A stretch of DNA of 64,000 bases. It comes from Ceratopteris richardii. Taxonomy: Eukaryota > Streptophyta > Polypodiopsida > Polypodiales > Pteridaceae. The notes under the pieces were generated by a model. The model was not told the origin of the DNA. It did no database searches and saw nothing but the letters and a program-made list of their open reading frames with translations. The position numbers and the translations under genes were made by a program. The stretch is taken from the NCBI GenBank assembly GCA_020310875.1, contig CM035427.1:95862094-95926093 (forward strand). The letters run 5' to 3'. Of the stretch, positions 11,881-24,119 are shown piece after piece. The stretch's first letter is position 1; the number at the start of each line of letters is the position of its first letter.

Positions 11881-12254
11881 CATCTACAAGCAAGTCTGTT
11901 ACTATAAATAAAGAATTAGATAGTTCTTTTGTTTTAGGAATGCTTTTACCCGCACCTATTGAAAGTACACTTACTCAAATCAGTGAAAACGAGAATAGTA
12001 ACAAAGTAGAAGTAATAGAAATAGTTAAAGATCAAGTTGTAGGTGAAACTTTACATTCTTTAGAATGTGATCATAATTTATCTAGAGTTTTGCCTTTACT
12101 CTCAATTATCTTTCCTGAACTAGAAAATAGAGAAGATATGTTTCCTCCAACCTTCAAAAGAAATACTCTTCTATGACAAAAAGAAAACGCCGTAGTTGAT
12201 CTCATTAAAGATAGAATAACTAATGAAGAATTAGTTTTTCCTTCATATTTTTAA
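11881..12254 (+). pseudogene. Unrecognised reading frame, copy 1 of 2
   Basis: Open for 78 residues from an ATG at 11940, with the same frame open back to 11881. It carries LLPAPIESTLTQI, a VKDQVVGETL segment, a Leu/Ser-rich core with LSRVLPLL, and a basic FPPTFKR motif before a stop at 12176. Similarity appears to continue weakly past the stop (ITNEELVF). The same order of motifs recurs at 18741-19180, so the two are paralogous. I do not recognise the family and see no transmembrane segment or catalytic motif. Copia-2 inserted immediately after this copy. Confidence 0.5.
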
Positions 12255-12259
12255 GCTAT

Positions 12260-13321
12260 TGTTGGTGCAATATGCAAGCCTTCATATTTGGCTTGGAACT
12301 TTGAAGGATATCTCTACATGAGATAAAGACCATAGAAACTTATGCCTATGATTTATTACTTTTTTATCCATTGTAAAAGTCTATATGACTTTACCCACTT
12401 ATGTAATCACACCTAATTGATTGGGAGTCGTGAAAAAAGGTTGTTGATTAGTTGAGAGAATATCTCAATCACTTTTAGGAGAAAGATTCTAGGAGGTTGA
12501 TTTGAATTCAAATTCAAATCATCACTCAACTCCTATAAAAACTACATGTAAAAAGTCGCGGGTGTACTTCACTCATCCCGAGGCATTTCTGTACTAATCA
12601 TTGAGTGTGTGAGGTCTACTTCATAGCCTACACCTCTGAGTACCATTGAGCTATGTTTATCATGGAAATGGGAATGTACATTCATATGATCTAATACAAA
12701 TACTTACATTCATCTATTCCATGTTTTTCTGAGTATACATCTCCAAGTCTGTCAACTTCAAAGAGGCATATCTCAGTGCCTACTGAACCAAATCGAATGA
12801 TTCAAAGCACATTGGATTTAGCTCAAAGTATTCTACACGCGTACAAATTTTGAAGTCAATTGGTTCAGCCATTGTAGAGAAATCTCAGTCGAAGTGCTCA
12901 CTGGTGTTTGTCTGCAGAGCTCCTAAAAAGTCGGGGGTAAACATATTTTTGCTAAAGTGATTTCTCAGTGTATAGTTTATCATTTCTTCTCATTCCACTT
13001 GCAATTGGTAGCTTGTTAAGCTAATTTAATATTTCCAAAAGGAATTAGATCAATTGTAAGTGTGCTGGTCATACTGAGTGAAAGACTGAGTAGGTGTCAA
13101 CACCAAAATAGCAAGTTTTCCTAGATTTGTGAAGTGCAAAGTTATCTATTTTGGTTTGATCATTACACATATCATTTGCAAAGTACATATATGCTTTCTT
13201 GGTATCATTTGAAAGCTAATCAAGTGTACTAATCATTCCTGGAGTTTCTGAGGGCTGGTGCAAAGCAGGATTAGCAGCACCTACTCAATCTCTGAGTGTA
13301 TCCAAACATCCTCTCCCAACA
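12260..13321 (+). repeat. Copia-2 5' LTR
   Basis: Starts TGTTGG and ends CCCAACA, followed by a single G and the primer site. It contains TCAAATTCAAATC-type inverted sequence near 12505 and a TATAAAAA element near 12533. It shares ~98 percent identity with the 3' LTR by eye. Confidence 0.96.
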
Positions 13322-13322
13322 G

Positions 13323-13334
13323 TGGTATCAGAGC
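13323..13334 (+). other. Copia-2 primer binding site
   Basis: TGGTATCAGAGC, complementary to the 3' end of plant initiator tRNA-Met, one base after the LTR. The same one-base spacer is seen in Copia-4 and Copia-5. Confidence 0.95.
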
Positions 13335-13347
13335 AAATAAGGTAAAC

Positions 13348-16300
13348 ATGGGATATGGTTTTTCTTCATTCATTGACAAATTGGATAGGAACAATTACCA
13401 AGCTTGGTCTTTGAGGATGAAGACCTATCTACAAGGAAGAAGCTTATTTGGATTCATATCAGGAGATGAAGAATTGCCCTCATTCAAAACAAGAGGTCTA
13501 CCCACCAAGGATGAACAAGAGAGGCTCAACACATGGTGTGCAAAAGATGCTTTGGCAAGGTCATATCTTCTTAACTCTATATCTGATTTCCTTTTACCTC
13601 ACATAAGGAATTGCAAGACTTCCCAAGAAACTTGGGAAACTTTGTCAACATATTTTTCATCAAGTATAAGGGCAAGAAAGAATCAACTATGGGTTGAATT
13701 CACTACTCTTAGAAAGCAATCAAAGCAATCAGTTTCAGACTTTGTCACTAGGGTCAAAGACATTGCAGACCAGCTTGCAAGTATTGGAGAGGAGATTGAA
13801 GAGGAACAAATAGTAAGGCAAGTAATCAATGGACTAAAAGCTGATGACAAATGGGAGAGCTTTACCACAGCAATGGACCTATACATGGACATACATGCTC
13901 CTGATCTAAAAACTCTGATTGGTCAACTCTTCACACATGAAGGAAAGCTTACAAGGAATGGAGAGCAATCAAAAGGTAATAACCCCTCTGCTTTATACAC
14001 TGATAAGAAGGTTAAAGATAAAAGTAAAAGTAAGAAGGTTGATGAAGAAGGCTCTACCTCCCAAGCAAACTATGCAGGGAGAGGTAGATCTTCAAGAGGT
14101 AGAGGCAGAGGAGGTAGGCAAGGTAGGGGGAGATCCTACAATTCATCACCATGCAATATATGTGGTCTGTCTAACCATACCACAGATGAGTGCTACAGAA
14201 ACTATAAGAATCAGAGAGGAAGAGGCCATCAAAGAGGTGGATATTCTCAAGGCAGAGGAAGGTTCAACCAACACCAAGGCTACAATGGCTACAACAATAA
14301 CTACAACAACAATTACAACCACAATGGTAACTATCAAGGAGGATACAGAAATAGGAAGGACTACAACAACTATACAGAGGAGCAAGATGACTCCCTATTG
14401 ATCATGAACAGGACTTCAAAGTCAGGTATCAATGATAATCACTTATTCTTTATTGATTCAGGATGTTCTAATCATGTAGCTGGCAATGTGGCACTTCTTT
14501 CTGATTTGGAAGAACCCAAGGGCAAACATCAAGTGCAGACAGGTGATGATACTAAGCATTCTGTTGTAAAGATTGGTAATGTAAAGACTAGTGATGGTAA
14601 TCAAAACCTATTGAGCAGAGTACTTTATGTCCCAACTATCACCAAGAACTTAATGAGTGTAGGTCAGATTGTGGAAAAAGGTTTACAGGTCAGGTTCAAT
14701 CAACATGGAGCATATGTGGAGGACCCAAGACATGGATTCAGAAGGATAGCCAAGGGAGAGAAATCAGGTAGATTATTTACTTTTGAGCTAGAAGACACCA
14801 AAAATATTGCTTTATACAATTACAAGGATCAAACACTTTCAGAATTGGAAATTTGGCACAAGAGGTTAGGTCACATAGGTGAAAGGACCTTAAAGCAAAT
14901 GTGCAGGGATCAATGTGTGCTTGGGATACCTAATGTATCCAAGCAACACATGATATACAAGTGTGGAGCTTGTCAATTTGGTAAGTCACACATATTTCCA
15001 TATTCAAAGAAAGGTTTTATACATGAAGACTATCTGGAATTGGTACATACAGATGTTTGGGGACCTAGCAAGGAACCCTCCATTTCAGGATCAAGGTATT
15101 ATGTGTCCTTCATAGATGATTATAGCAGATGGACTGTGTTATACTTTATGAAGCACAAGGATGAAGTATTTAATTGTTTCAAAAGATATCTTGCTTTAGT
15201 TGAAAATCAAACAGGTAGAAACTTGAAGAAGCTAAGGTCAGATGGAGGTGGAGAATACTTCTCCAATGAGTTTGAAGATTTCTTGCAGGAAAGAGGCATC
15301 AAAAGGGAGATAACCACAAGGTACTCACCTGAACAAAATGGGGTAGTTGAAAGAAGGAATAGGCTCATTGTTGAAACAGCTAGGTCTATGCTTAATGAAA
15401 AGAAATTGCCAAATTATCTTTGGGCAGAGAGTGTATCTAGTGCCACATATCTCATTAACAGGTTGCCATCAAAGTCACTTGATGGTATGACACCCTATGA
15501 GGCTTGGTATGGTAAGAGACCATCTTTGGATAATTGCAAAATATTTGGTTGTGTGGCATATGTGCATATTCCCTCACAGTAAGGGGAAAGCTAGACCCTA
15601 AAGCTGAAAAATGTATCTTCATTGGTTATGACTTGAACCAGAAAGGGTACAGATTCTACAACCCCTCAAACAAAGGTTTCAAGGTAAGCAGAGATGTCAT
15701 CTTTGATGAGAATGACTCATGGTATGAAAATGAATGCAGGAAGGTTAGTCTACCTTATGACATGGAAGAAGACTTCCCAAAGCTCACCAAGGAGGAATCA
15801 ATCCAGAAAGAAGACTCAAATTCAGAAGATGATGACACAATTGACCTTGAGGAATTCAAGGCATGGAAGTCCAAAGGAAAGATGAAAATGAAGAAGCTAG
15901 AGGATATACCAGAATCCTCAACTCAGGCAATAAGGAGATCTCAGAGAGAAAGTAAGAAGCCTATCAGATATGGGTATGACACTTCTCTTGTAACTAAGCA
16001 TTCTGTATATCTTGCAAAGGATTTGTTGAATGAAGAACCAGGTTCATATGAGGAGGCAATCACAAAAACAGAATGGAAAGAAGCTATGGATGAAAAAATA
16101 GAGGCTCTCAAGGAGAGTGACACATGGGATTTGGTACCCAAGAAGGACTCTATGAAGGTGATAGGATCCAGATGGATTTACAAACTCAAGAGGAACTTAG
16201 ATGGTACAATCAACAGGTACAAAGCTAGGTTGGTAGCTAAGGGTTTTGCACAAACCCAAGGCATTGACTATGAGGAGACATTTTCTCCTGTGGCAAAGAT

Positions 16301-17567
16301 GCCAACAATCAGAATTTTGGTAAGTGTTGCAGCATCCAAGAATTGGAACATGTACCAATTAGATGTCAAGAATGCTTTCTTGAATGGATGGATATCTGAA
16401 GAAGTCTACATGTCACAACCACCTGGCTATGAAGATCCCAAGAAGGTAAATTATGTTTGTAAATTGAAGAAGGCTCTATATGGATTAAAGCAGGCACCTA
16501 GAGCATGGAACTACAGGTTGACAACATACCTACAAGACCAAGGATTTGTGCTGAGTAAAGCAGACACTTCTCTATTCATAAAGAGGAGTAGTACAGAGGT
16601 AATCTACTTGTGTGTTTATGTTGATGACATCATCATTACAGGTAATGATGTCAGTGGGATTAGACATATCAAAGAACAGATGATGAAGGAATTCAAGATC
16701 AATGATCTTGGATTATTAAAGTACTTCCTAGGTCTTTAATTGGTTTATTCTAATTCAGGAATATATATCATCCAGAAGAAGTATGTTCAGGATATGTTGA
16801 AGAAATTTAAATTGCAGGATGCTAAGGTCTCAAGTACTCCAATGGAGGTCAACCAGAAGCTAAGTGCTCATGAAGGGGAAGAAGTCCAAGACATCACAGG
16901 ATATCAAAGCATGGTAGGTAGTTTAAATTATGCTACCTTGACTAGAATTGACATAGCATATGGGGTTAGTGTGCTTAGTCAATTCATGCACAAACCAAGG
17001 GTACCTCACCTAGAGGCAGCAAAGAAGATCTTGAAGTACCTAAAGGGGACTTAGAATCATGGTTTGTACTTTCCTTATACATCAGATATTGACATTAAAG
17101 TATATTCAGATGCAGATTGGGCAGGATGCAAGGATGACAGGAGGAGCACATCAGGATACATATGTTTTGCAGGTGATAAACCTATTTCTTGGTCAGCCAA
17201 GAAACAACCTACAGTGGCATTATCTTCCACTGAAGCAGACTACAGAGGCTTAGCCAATGCCACTCAAGAAGCTATTTGGTTAAAGCTTTTGTATACAGAG
17301 TTAGGCTTATACACAAGGCCACCAATCATATTTGGTGACAACACAAGTTCTCTTCACCTTGCAGCTAATCCAATATATCATGCTAGAACAAAACACATAG
17401 AGGTTCATTACCACTATGTGAGAGAGAAGTTGCTTAGCAAAGACATTCAGTTGACTTATGTGTCTACTAATATGCAATGTGCATATTTACTTACTAAAGC
17501 TGTAGATGGAAATAAATTATGCAGATTCAAATCCATGATTGGATTGCAGGATGTAATTGAAGATTGA
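13348..17567 (+). pseudogene. Copia-2 gag-pol polyprotein (three lesions)
   Basis: The first ATG after the primer site is at 13348 (MGYGFSSFIDKLDRNNYQAW). Order of domains: UBN2-type gag, Arg/Gly-rich nucleocapsid with zinc knuckle CNICGLSNHTTDEC (14151-14192), retropepsin FIDSGCSNHVAG (14449), pre-integrase HKRLGHIGERTL, integrase with D (HTDVWGP, 15046), D (RSDGGGEY, 15237) and E (VVERRNR, 15343), reverse transcriptase ([21 protein letters not shown] at 16617) and RNase H (SDADWAGCKDDRRSTSGY at 17107; KHIEVHYHY at 17392). Lesions: a 1-2 base loss at about 15580 where PSQIRGK should continue, TAA at 16737-16739 and TAG at 17052-17054. Everything else is well preserved. Confidence 0.96.
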
Positions 17568-17596
17568 TAATGAAGACTTAAGACAAAGTGTTTGGC

Positions 17597-17608
17597 TTGA
17601 GGGGGAGC
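17597..17608 (+). other. Copia-2 polypurine tract
   Basis: TTGAGGGGGAGC abuts the 3' LTR start TGTTGG, as expected for plus-strand priming. Confidence 0.93.
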
Positions 17609-18670
17609 TGTTGGTGCAATATGCAAGCCTTCACATTTGGCTTGGAACTTTGAAGGATATCTCTACATGAGATAAAGACCATAGAAACTTATGCCTATGA
17701 TTTATTACTTTTTTATCCATTGTAAAAGTCTATATGACTTTACCCACTTATGTAATCACACCTAATTGATTGGGAGTCGTGAAAAAAGGTTGTTGATTAG
17801 TTGAGAGAATATCTCAATCACTTTTAGGAGAAAGATTCTAGGAGGTTGATTTGAATTCAAATTCAAATCATTACTCAACTCCTATAAAAACTACATGTAA
17901 AAAGTCGCGGGTGTACTTCACTCATCCCGAGGCATTTCTGTACTAATCATTGAGTGTGTGAGGTCTACTTCATAGCCTACACCTCTGAGTACAATTGAGC
18001 TATGTTTATCATGGCAATGGGAATGTACATTCATATGATCTAATACAAATACTTACATTCATCTATTCCATGTTTTTCTGAGTATACATCTCCAAGTCTG
18101 TCAACTTCAAAGAGGCATATCTCAGTGCTTACTGAACCAAATCGAATGATTCAAAGCACATTGGATTCAGCTCAAAGTATTCTACACGCCTACAAATTTT
18201 GAAGTCAATTGGTTCAGCCATTGCAGAGAAAGCTCAGTCGAAGTGCTCACTGATATTTGTCTGCAGAGCTCCTAAAAAGTCGGGGGTAAACATATTTTTG
18301 CTAAAGTGATTTCTCAGTGTATAGTTTATCATTTCTTCTCATTCCACTTGCAATTGGTAGCTTGTTAAGCTAATTTAATATGTCTAGAAGGAATTAGATC
18401 AATTGTAAGTGTGCTGGTCATACTGAGTGAAAGACTGAGCAGGTGTCAACACCAAAATAGCAAGTTTTCCTAGATTTGTGAAGTGCAAAGTTATCTGTTT
18501 TGGTTTGATCATTACACATATCATTTGCAAAGTACATATATGCTTTCTTGGTATCATTTGAAAGCTAATCAAGTGTACTAAGCATTCCTGGAGTCTCTGA
18601 GGGCTGGTGCAAAGCAGGATTAGCAGCACTTACTCAATCTCTGAGTGTATCCAAACATCCTCTCCCAGCA
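17609..18670 (+). repeat. Copia-2 3' LTR
   Basis: 1062 bp, same ends as the 5' LTR except CCCAGCA. The GCTAT target duplication follows immediately. Confidence 0.96.
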
Positions 18671-18740
18671 GCTATATCTAGGTATAGAAACACACTTCCA
18701 TTCGGACCATAGTGACTTACTTTTCATGTACACGAATATT

Positions 18741-19180
18741 GCATCTACAAGTAAGACTCCAACTAAAAAAAAGAAAATAGATAGTCCTTTTATTCTAGAT
18801 ACGCTTTTGCCTGCTCCATTAGAGAATAGTACTATGCAAATCAACAAGAGCAAGGATATTATAGTTTTAGAAGAAAAAGAAAAAGTGAAAGATCAAATTG
18901 TAGCGGAAATTTTATATTGTACATCTTTTGATTATAGATTATCTAGATTTAAAACCTTCTGTTCAATTGCTTTCCCAGATTCAAACGAAAAAGAATTTTT
19001 TTTTCCACCTTCCCCTAAAAGGAAAACTCATTCTGAAAACGATGAGATAGTTATTATTAAAAATTGTATTACTGAAGAAAGTTCTAATCGAATTACTGAA
19101 GAGATTTCTAATTGAATTATTGAAGAAGAACTTATTTTCATAGCATACCAAAACGCTAGGAATGCACTTTCATATGAATC
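18741..19180 (+). pseudogene. Unrecognised reading frame, copy 2 of 2
   Basis: The homologous part starts at GCATCTACAAG (IASTSK) and reads LLPAPLENSTMQI, VKDQIVAEIL, a segment with YRLSRF, then FFFPPSPKRK and an acidic ITEESSNRITEE tail to a stop at 19115, with weaker similarity beyond. An ATG at 18645 lies inside the Copia-2 LTR and is not a natural start. Motif order matches the copy at 11881-12254. The C-terminal basic KRK followed by Glu/Ser-rich repeats is the only recognisable composition. Function unknown. It could be part of a larger tandemly repeated gene or an unfamiliar retroelement ORF. Confidence 0.5.
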
Positions 19181-20019
19181 TTAGTTTTGTAGATTAAACT
19201 TAAATAGATTATAATTTCTTAGCTATTAACTCCCAAACATTGAAAATACAACCTAGATCCTGAAGCATACTAAGAAACACCCAGCGTATAGTCACACGGT
19301 GAGGTTAGCGTGAATATGTTTTGATGAGCGGTTGCCTCCTTCATACCCCTTTATGACAACGTATCTATTGGTGGGAATCTGACAAACGCTCTTCAAGTTA
19401 TATGCAAAACAGTGAATGGCGGGAGATACCAACACTCGCTCTACAACTCATGGTGGATCACACACACACTACAGTAGTTCAAAATTAATGGGAAGGGATA
19501 GACAACAGTCTACACACATCACACACACACTACAGTAGTTCAAAATTAATGGGAAGGGATAGACAACAGTCTACACACACATTTCAAGCATTAGATACAC
19601 ACAAAAGATCATGGAGAAGGAGAAGATCTGTAGGAAAGAAGCAAATTCGAATTTCTTCTCTTCTTCTTTACAATGGCAAAAAGTTCTTACAAAGAGTCAC
19701 AAAGTGACTTATACACATGTGCCCTAAAAATGATCCTTTTACTCAAGAGACTAGCACCTTATGACTAATCTCTAATTTCCTACCATTTTACAAGAATTAT
19801 GTTACAAGGATTTGTGGCTTATGCATCTAGAGGACTCCTCTAGTGCATTTACATAGTTTCGATAGAATTTTCTAGAATTTTATATTTATTTTGAAAAATT
19901 TGGAGCTCCCCTTTTGTGCCTCTTTTCTCTGCAACACTCTCTCCCTCTTTGTATGTGTCATGCCTTGATAAGCTTTGCTTCATATGTGAGTTTGTTGTGT
20001 TAATTCGGGCAGCCACACA
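19181..20019. other. Non-coding with a 61-bp tandem duplication
   Basis: No domain found. The only clear structure is the tandem repeat at 19458-19579. A pyrimidine-rich stretch with TTTTCTCTGC occurs near 19925. Confidence 0.5.
19458..19579. repeat. Two tandem copies of a 61-bp unit
   Basis: The unit starts TCACACACACACTACAG and contains AAAATTAATGGGAAGG. The second copy begins 61 bases after the first and is essentially identical. This looks like a recent local duplication, possibly by slippage at the CA run. Confidence 0.92.
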
Positions 20020-21385
20020 TGCCATCAGTGGCTAAGAATGTGATATTCTTAGTCACTCTCTTCAACTTCTCAGCCTCTTCCCTTTCTAACTTTTGGTCTT
20101 CTGATATGTCTTTGTCTTCATACATCTGACCTTATTGTATTACATGGAGCCTGTTTATCATTTTTTTGTTGCACACATTACTTTGCAGGCCTTTGATCTC
20201 TTCTAAGTTAGCATTACGCTTTAAAGATCTTGTTCTCAAATCTTCTTTGTCATCCTCTGGGACTTGGTGAATTGGTTGACCTATTCATTGGTTTCCACCA
20301 CATGCTCCTGGTGGATGAGGAAGCTGTATGAAACCCCCCATGAAAAGTCCTGGTCGTTAACTTTCTTTATTTCCATTCCCAAGGACCTGGTTCTTTGGTG
20401 TTGTCGCCTGATGCGTGCCCCTCCCGGGCTTTGGGCAGAGATTTGTTCTTTTTCTTTATGAGCTTTTTCTTCACTGAGCCATTTTTGTCTTTGATCTCCT
20501 TCTTCTTGTCTTTTTGCTTGATTCTCCCTCTACACTCGGCATCCACTAATGTAACTTGGTAGGATATCGCCTTCTAAGGTGGCTAATTAGACTTCCCCAC
20601 TTGTGGATATTCTGTTAATAATCATGGGTCCATAGCCATGCTTCTTTAGCTTCCTTGCATGTTGTTTTAGGGTATACACCAAAACTAAGTCTCTGGCTTT
20701 CAAGCCTTTATCTTTCACATGGGCATTGAAGTATGCCTTTTTGTCTTTTCTTAGTTGCATAAATCCCTAGGGTAGCTCTCAGTCTCATTTCACCTAGCCA
20801 TTCAAGATCAAAGATCCTTGAAGAGAGTTCATGCCCTGTCCACTCATGCTCCTGTGCTACTTTTAGTGTAGGTATCAGGAAGTCCAATAGTAGCACTGCA
20901 TTTCGACCAAATACCATCTGAAAGGGTGTGGCTCGGAGTACCGGTTTATAGGCAACTCGGTATGGCATCAGGAAGATCATCTGATACTCCTTGTAGGGCC
21001 TCTCCGGATGTGAGACGTGAGAGATGATCTCCTCTCAAGTGAGTCTTGCCTTTCCTCACCACTACCTCAAAGTCATATTCCATTAGTAAGAGGAACCATC
21101 TTACTAATCTGCCTGTATTGCATGGTTTGTTTACCAAGTACAGTAGAGCTAGATGATCAATTAAAAATTTAAACTTATTTGCAAGCAAATAGCATGTAAA
21201 CTTTTTTATCGCATACACCATGCCTAGTCCTTCTCATTCAGTAGTGGTGTAATTCCTTTTTGTAGCATTCAATTGCCTACTTGCATAAGCAATTGGAAGA
21301 TCCATATTACCTTCACTAGTAGGTTGTGCAAGTACACATCCAATGGCATAGTTGATGCATCCACATGAACAAGAAATGGCTTGTT
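20020..21385 (-). pseudogene. Ty3/gypsy RNase H and integrase C-terminus remnant
   Basis: On the minus strand, 21385-20990 reads RNase H: FLVHVDAS, then after a frame change YASRQLN, FKFLIDHLALLYLVNKP and KTHLRGDHLSR. It is followed directly by the distal integrase (20980-20708; RVAYKPVLRATPFQMVFG, FLIPTLKV, WTGHELSSR) and its C-terminal domain (to about 20520; DLVLVYTLKQHARK). The integrase zinc finger and catalytic core are deleted between them at about 20980. The motifs match Gypsy-3 closely (NWTGHELSE, FLIPTLKV), so it is the same family. The segment 20020-20520 is Glu/Lys-rich when translated but shows no second retropepsin. Confidence 0.85.
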
Positions 21386-22765
21386 CCAATAATCTTCATG
21401 GATGTATCCTTTCCTATTGAGTGGTTGCCTATGAGCTTTGCCAAATTGGCAAGCTCCACATTTGTATATCATGTGCTGCTTGGTCACATTGGGAATGCCA
21501 AGCACATTTTGATCCCTATAAATTTGCTTCAGAGTCCTTTCTCCTATGTGCCCTAGCCTCTTGTGCCACATTTCCAACTCAAATAGGGTTTGGTCTCTAT
21601 AATTGAATAGTGCTATGTTCCTTGTGTCTTCAATTTCAAAAGTACAATCTACCTGACTTCTCACCTTTGGCAATCCTTTTGAATCCTTGTTGGGGGTCTT
21701 CCACATATGCTCCGTGCTTAGTGAACCTGACCTATAGTCCTTTCTCTACATTCTATCCAACAGTAATTAGGTTTTCTGTTATTGTAGGTACATACAGAAT
21801 TTTGCTCAAAAGGTTCATACTACCATCAGATATCTTGACATTTACAATTTGCTTGACGGAATGCTTAGTGTCATCACCTCTTTGTACTTCATGCTTCCCT
21901 TTGGGTTCTTCAAGATCAGATAACATAGCTACATTCCCTACCACATGATTTGAACAACGTGAGTCAAAGTAGAAAAGATGCTCATCATCTTTACCTTGGT
22001 TGGATGTCATGTTCATGATGAGTAGAGATTCTTCTTGATCTTCAGTGTAATTTTTGAAGTCCCTTCTTCCTCTAAAGCCTCCTTGATAGTTGTTGTTGTT
22101 GTTGTAGCCTTGATTGTAGTTATAGTTGTAGTTGTCACCACCATTGTTGTACCTGCCTCTTGTTTTTCCATAGCTTCTCTATGGAAGCCTCTACCCCTTT
22201 GGTTCCTTGTATTTTTGTAGCATTCTTCTATAGTGTGGTTGTTGAGACCACATATGTTGCATGGTGAATTGTTGTAGTGTCTCCCCTACCTTTTTTTCCT
22301 CCTCTGCCCCTACCACTAGCACCTCTTCCTCTTCTTGCATAATTAGCTAGAGAGGTACTAGCCTCTTCATCCCGTTTCTTACTTTTACCTTTATCCTTAG
22401 CTTTAATCTTATCCGTATAAAGGGCAGAAGATTAGTTACCTCTTGAGTTGTCACCATTTCTGTTGAGTTTTGCTTCATGGGTGAAGATTTGTCCCATCAA
22501 AGTGTTGAGATCAGGTATTTGCATATCCATGTAGAGGTCTATTGTTGTGGTGAAGGACTCCCACTTGTCATCAGCCTTAATTCCATTGATGATCTACCTC
22601 ACTATGTGCGCTTCCTCTATCTCTTCTCAAATGTTTGCTAGTTGGTCTGCAACATCTTTCATTTTGGTTACATAATCAACCACTCTTGCTTTGATTGTTT
22701 CTTGAGGGTTGGGAATTCCATCCACAACTGGTTCTTTCTAGCTCTTGTGTTGGAGGAGAAGTATG
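21385..22765 (-). pseudogene. Copia gag-protease-preintegrase fragment fused to gypsy
   Basis: Minus strand, same family as Copia-2. It runs from within gag (22765, near the RARKNQLW motif) through a Gly/Arg-rich nucleocapsid with zinc knuckle CNICGLNNHTIEEC (about 22210-22255), protease with FDSRCSNHVVGN (about 21950; D-S-R replaces the D-S-G triad) and the pre-integrase segment HKRLGHIGERTLKQ and CGACQFGK. At 21385 it passes in frame into gypsy RNase H (GYIHEDYWNKPFLVHVDAS), giving a chimeric open frame of 145 residues at 21706-21269. The upstream end breaks into unrelated AT-rich DNA. It is an inactive recombinant. Confidence 0.88.
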
Positions 22766-22774
22766 ATGGAAGCA

Positions 22775-23206
22775 TGCATTCACATAAATATAGATACAAA
22801 ATCTTATAAACATAGGCACATATATTATCTATTCATGGATATCTTCATATGATCATGAATACACATAAACTTACTTAATAATCTCATAAACATATGAATG
22901 GACATAAAGAAGAGCCCAAATAAGGGTTCAATTAATCCTTCATTCTGAATATATTTTCTTCTTTTTCCTGCAGATACCCAAGAGAAAAGTTTAGTCAATT
23001 TAAATCAATGCATTAAAAAAAATATGTGAGAGAGATATCAACTAATCAACTTTGAATCAAAGCATTTTTATTTTTCCATATGGTAACTCAAGTGAGGAAA
23101 TCCTTCCGACATCTGTCCCCACCAAACCTGCACATCATCCTCGATGGGCCAACCTGCAGTTCAATGGAAAGCAATATCAAATTCTTTGGAAAAAAATATA
23201 ATTTAT
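22775..23206. repeat. 432-bp direct repeat, copy 1
   Basis: Starts TGCATTCACATAAATATAG and contains TTTTTCCTGCAGATACCC and CATCATCCTCGATGGGCC. It is repeated 913 bases downstream with about 95 percent identity. AT-rich and non-coding. Confidence 0.88.
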
Positions 23207-23687
23207 TTAACTTATATATATTTAATTTTCATTAACTATATAAATATAAATATCAAAGTCATCTATCGTAAAAAATATGAAACTTGTTAATTATAAACGT
23301 TCTTTAAATAATTTAGGCACTTAAGATTAGGACATATGTACTTATAAATAAAATTGCACACTTAATATTGATCTAATCACTTAGAATAATTCTTTTTTTC
23401 TTTTTTTTCCACACATATTAAACTTATAGACTTAAACACATAGGCATACATAAAACATAGTAATACACATGTCCTTACATGCTCATTTAAGGAACACTAA
23501 CCAATTCATAGGTTTAATTGGAACTCCATAAATATACCCGTGCTTAGGTAGACAAAAATTCATAAACTCATACAGATAAGTGCAAACATATATAACTTTT
23601 AAGTATATATATGCAAACACATACATATAGCAAAAAGTCCTCACTCACATTCACACTCATAGAAACATGAACACATACATAATTCAG

Positions 23688-24119
23688 TGCATTCACATAA
23701 ATATAGATACACAACCCTATAAACATAGGGACATATAATATCTATTCGTAGATATCCTCATATGATCATGAATACACATAAACTTACTTAATAATCTCAT
23801 AAACATATAAATGGACATGAAGAAGAGCCCAAATAAGGGTTCAATTAATCCTTCATTCTGAATATATTTTCTTCTTTTTCCTGCAGATACCCAAGAGAAA
23901 AGTTTAGTCAATTTAAATCAATGCATTGAAAAAAATATGTGATAGAGATATCAACTAATCAACTTTGAATCAAAGCATTTTTATTTTTCCATATGGTAAC
24001 TCAAGTGAGGAAATCCTTCCGACATCTGTCGCCACCAAACCTGCACATCATCCTCGATGGGCCAACCTGCAGTTCAATGGAAAGGAGTATCAAATTCTTT
24101 GGAAAAAATTATAATTTAA
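23688..24119. repeat. 432-bp direct repeat, copy 2
   Basis: Same sequence as 22775-23206 with scattered substitutions. The 481 bases between the copies are about 80 percent A/T. No primer site or polypurine tract is evident beside either copy, so I do not call them LTRs. Confidence 0.88.

Larger units (their letters stand above)
12260..18670 (+). mobile_element. Copia-2, full-length Ty1/copia element
   Basis: 6411 bp bounded by two 1062-bp LTRs that both begin TGTTGGTGCAATATGC. GCTAT is present directly outside both ends (12255-12259 and 18671-18675), a perfect 5-bp target duplication. Primer site and polypurine tract are in place. I count about 20 mismatches between the LTRs, roughly 2 percent, so insertion is fairly recent. 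The polyprotein carries one frameshift and two in-frame stops, so this copy is not autonomous. Confidence 0.97.

Noticed and set aside
18645..18740. N-terminal extension of the unknown frame at 18741
   Set aside because: It begins in the Copia-2 3' LTR, so the upstream part cannot be original coding sequence.
22775..24119. The 432-bp repeats as LTRs of a TRIM element
   Set aside because: No primer site, polypurine tract or target duplication could be found; kept only as a direct repeat.
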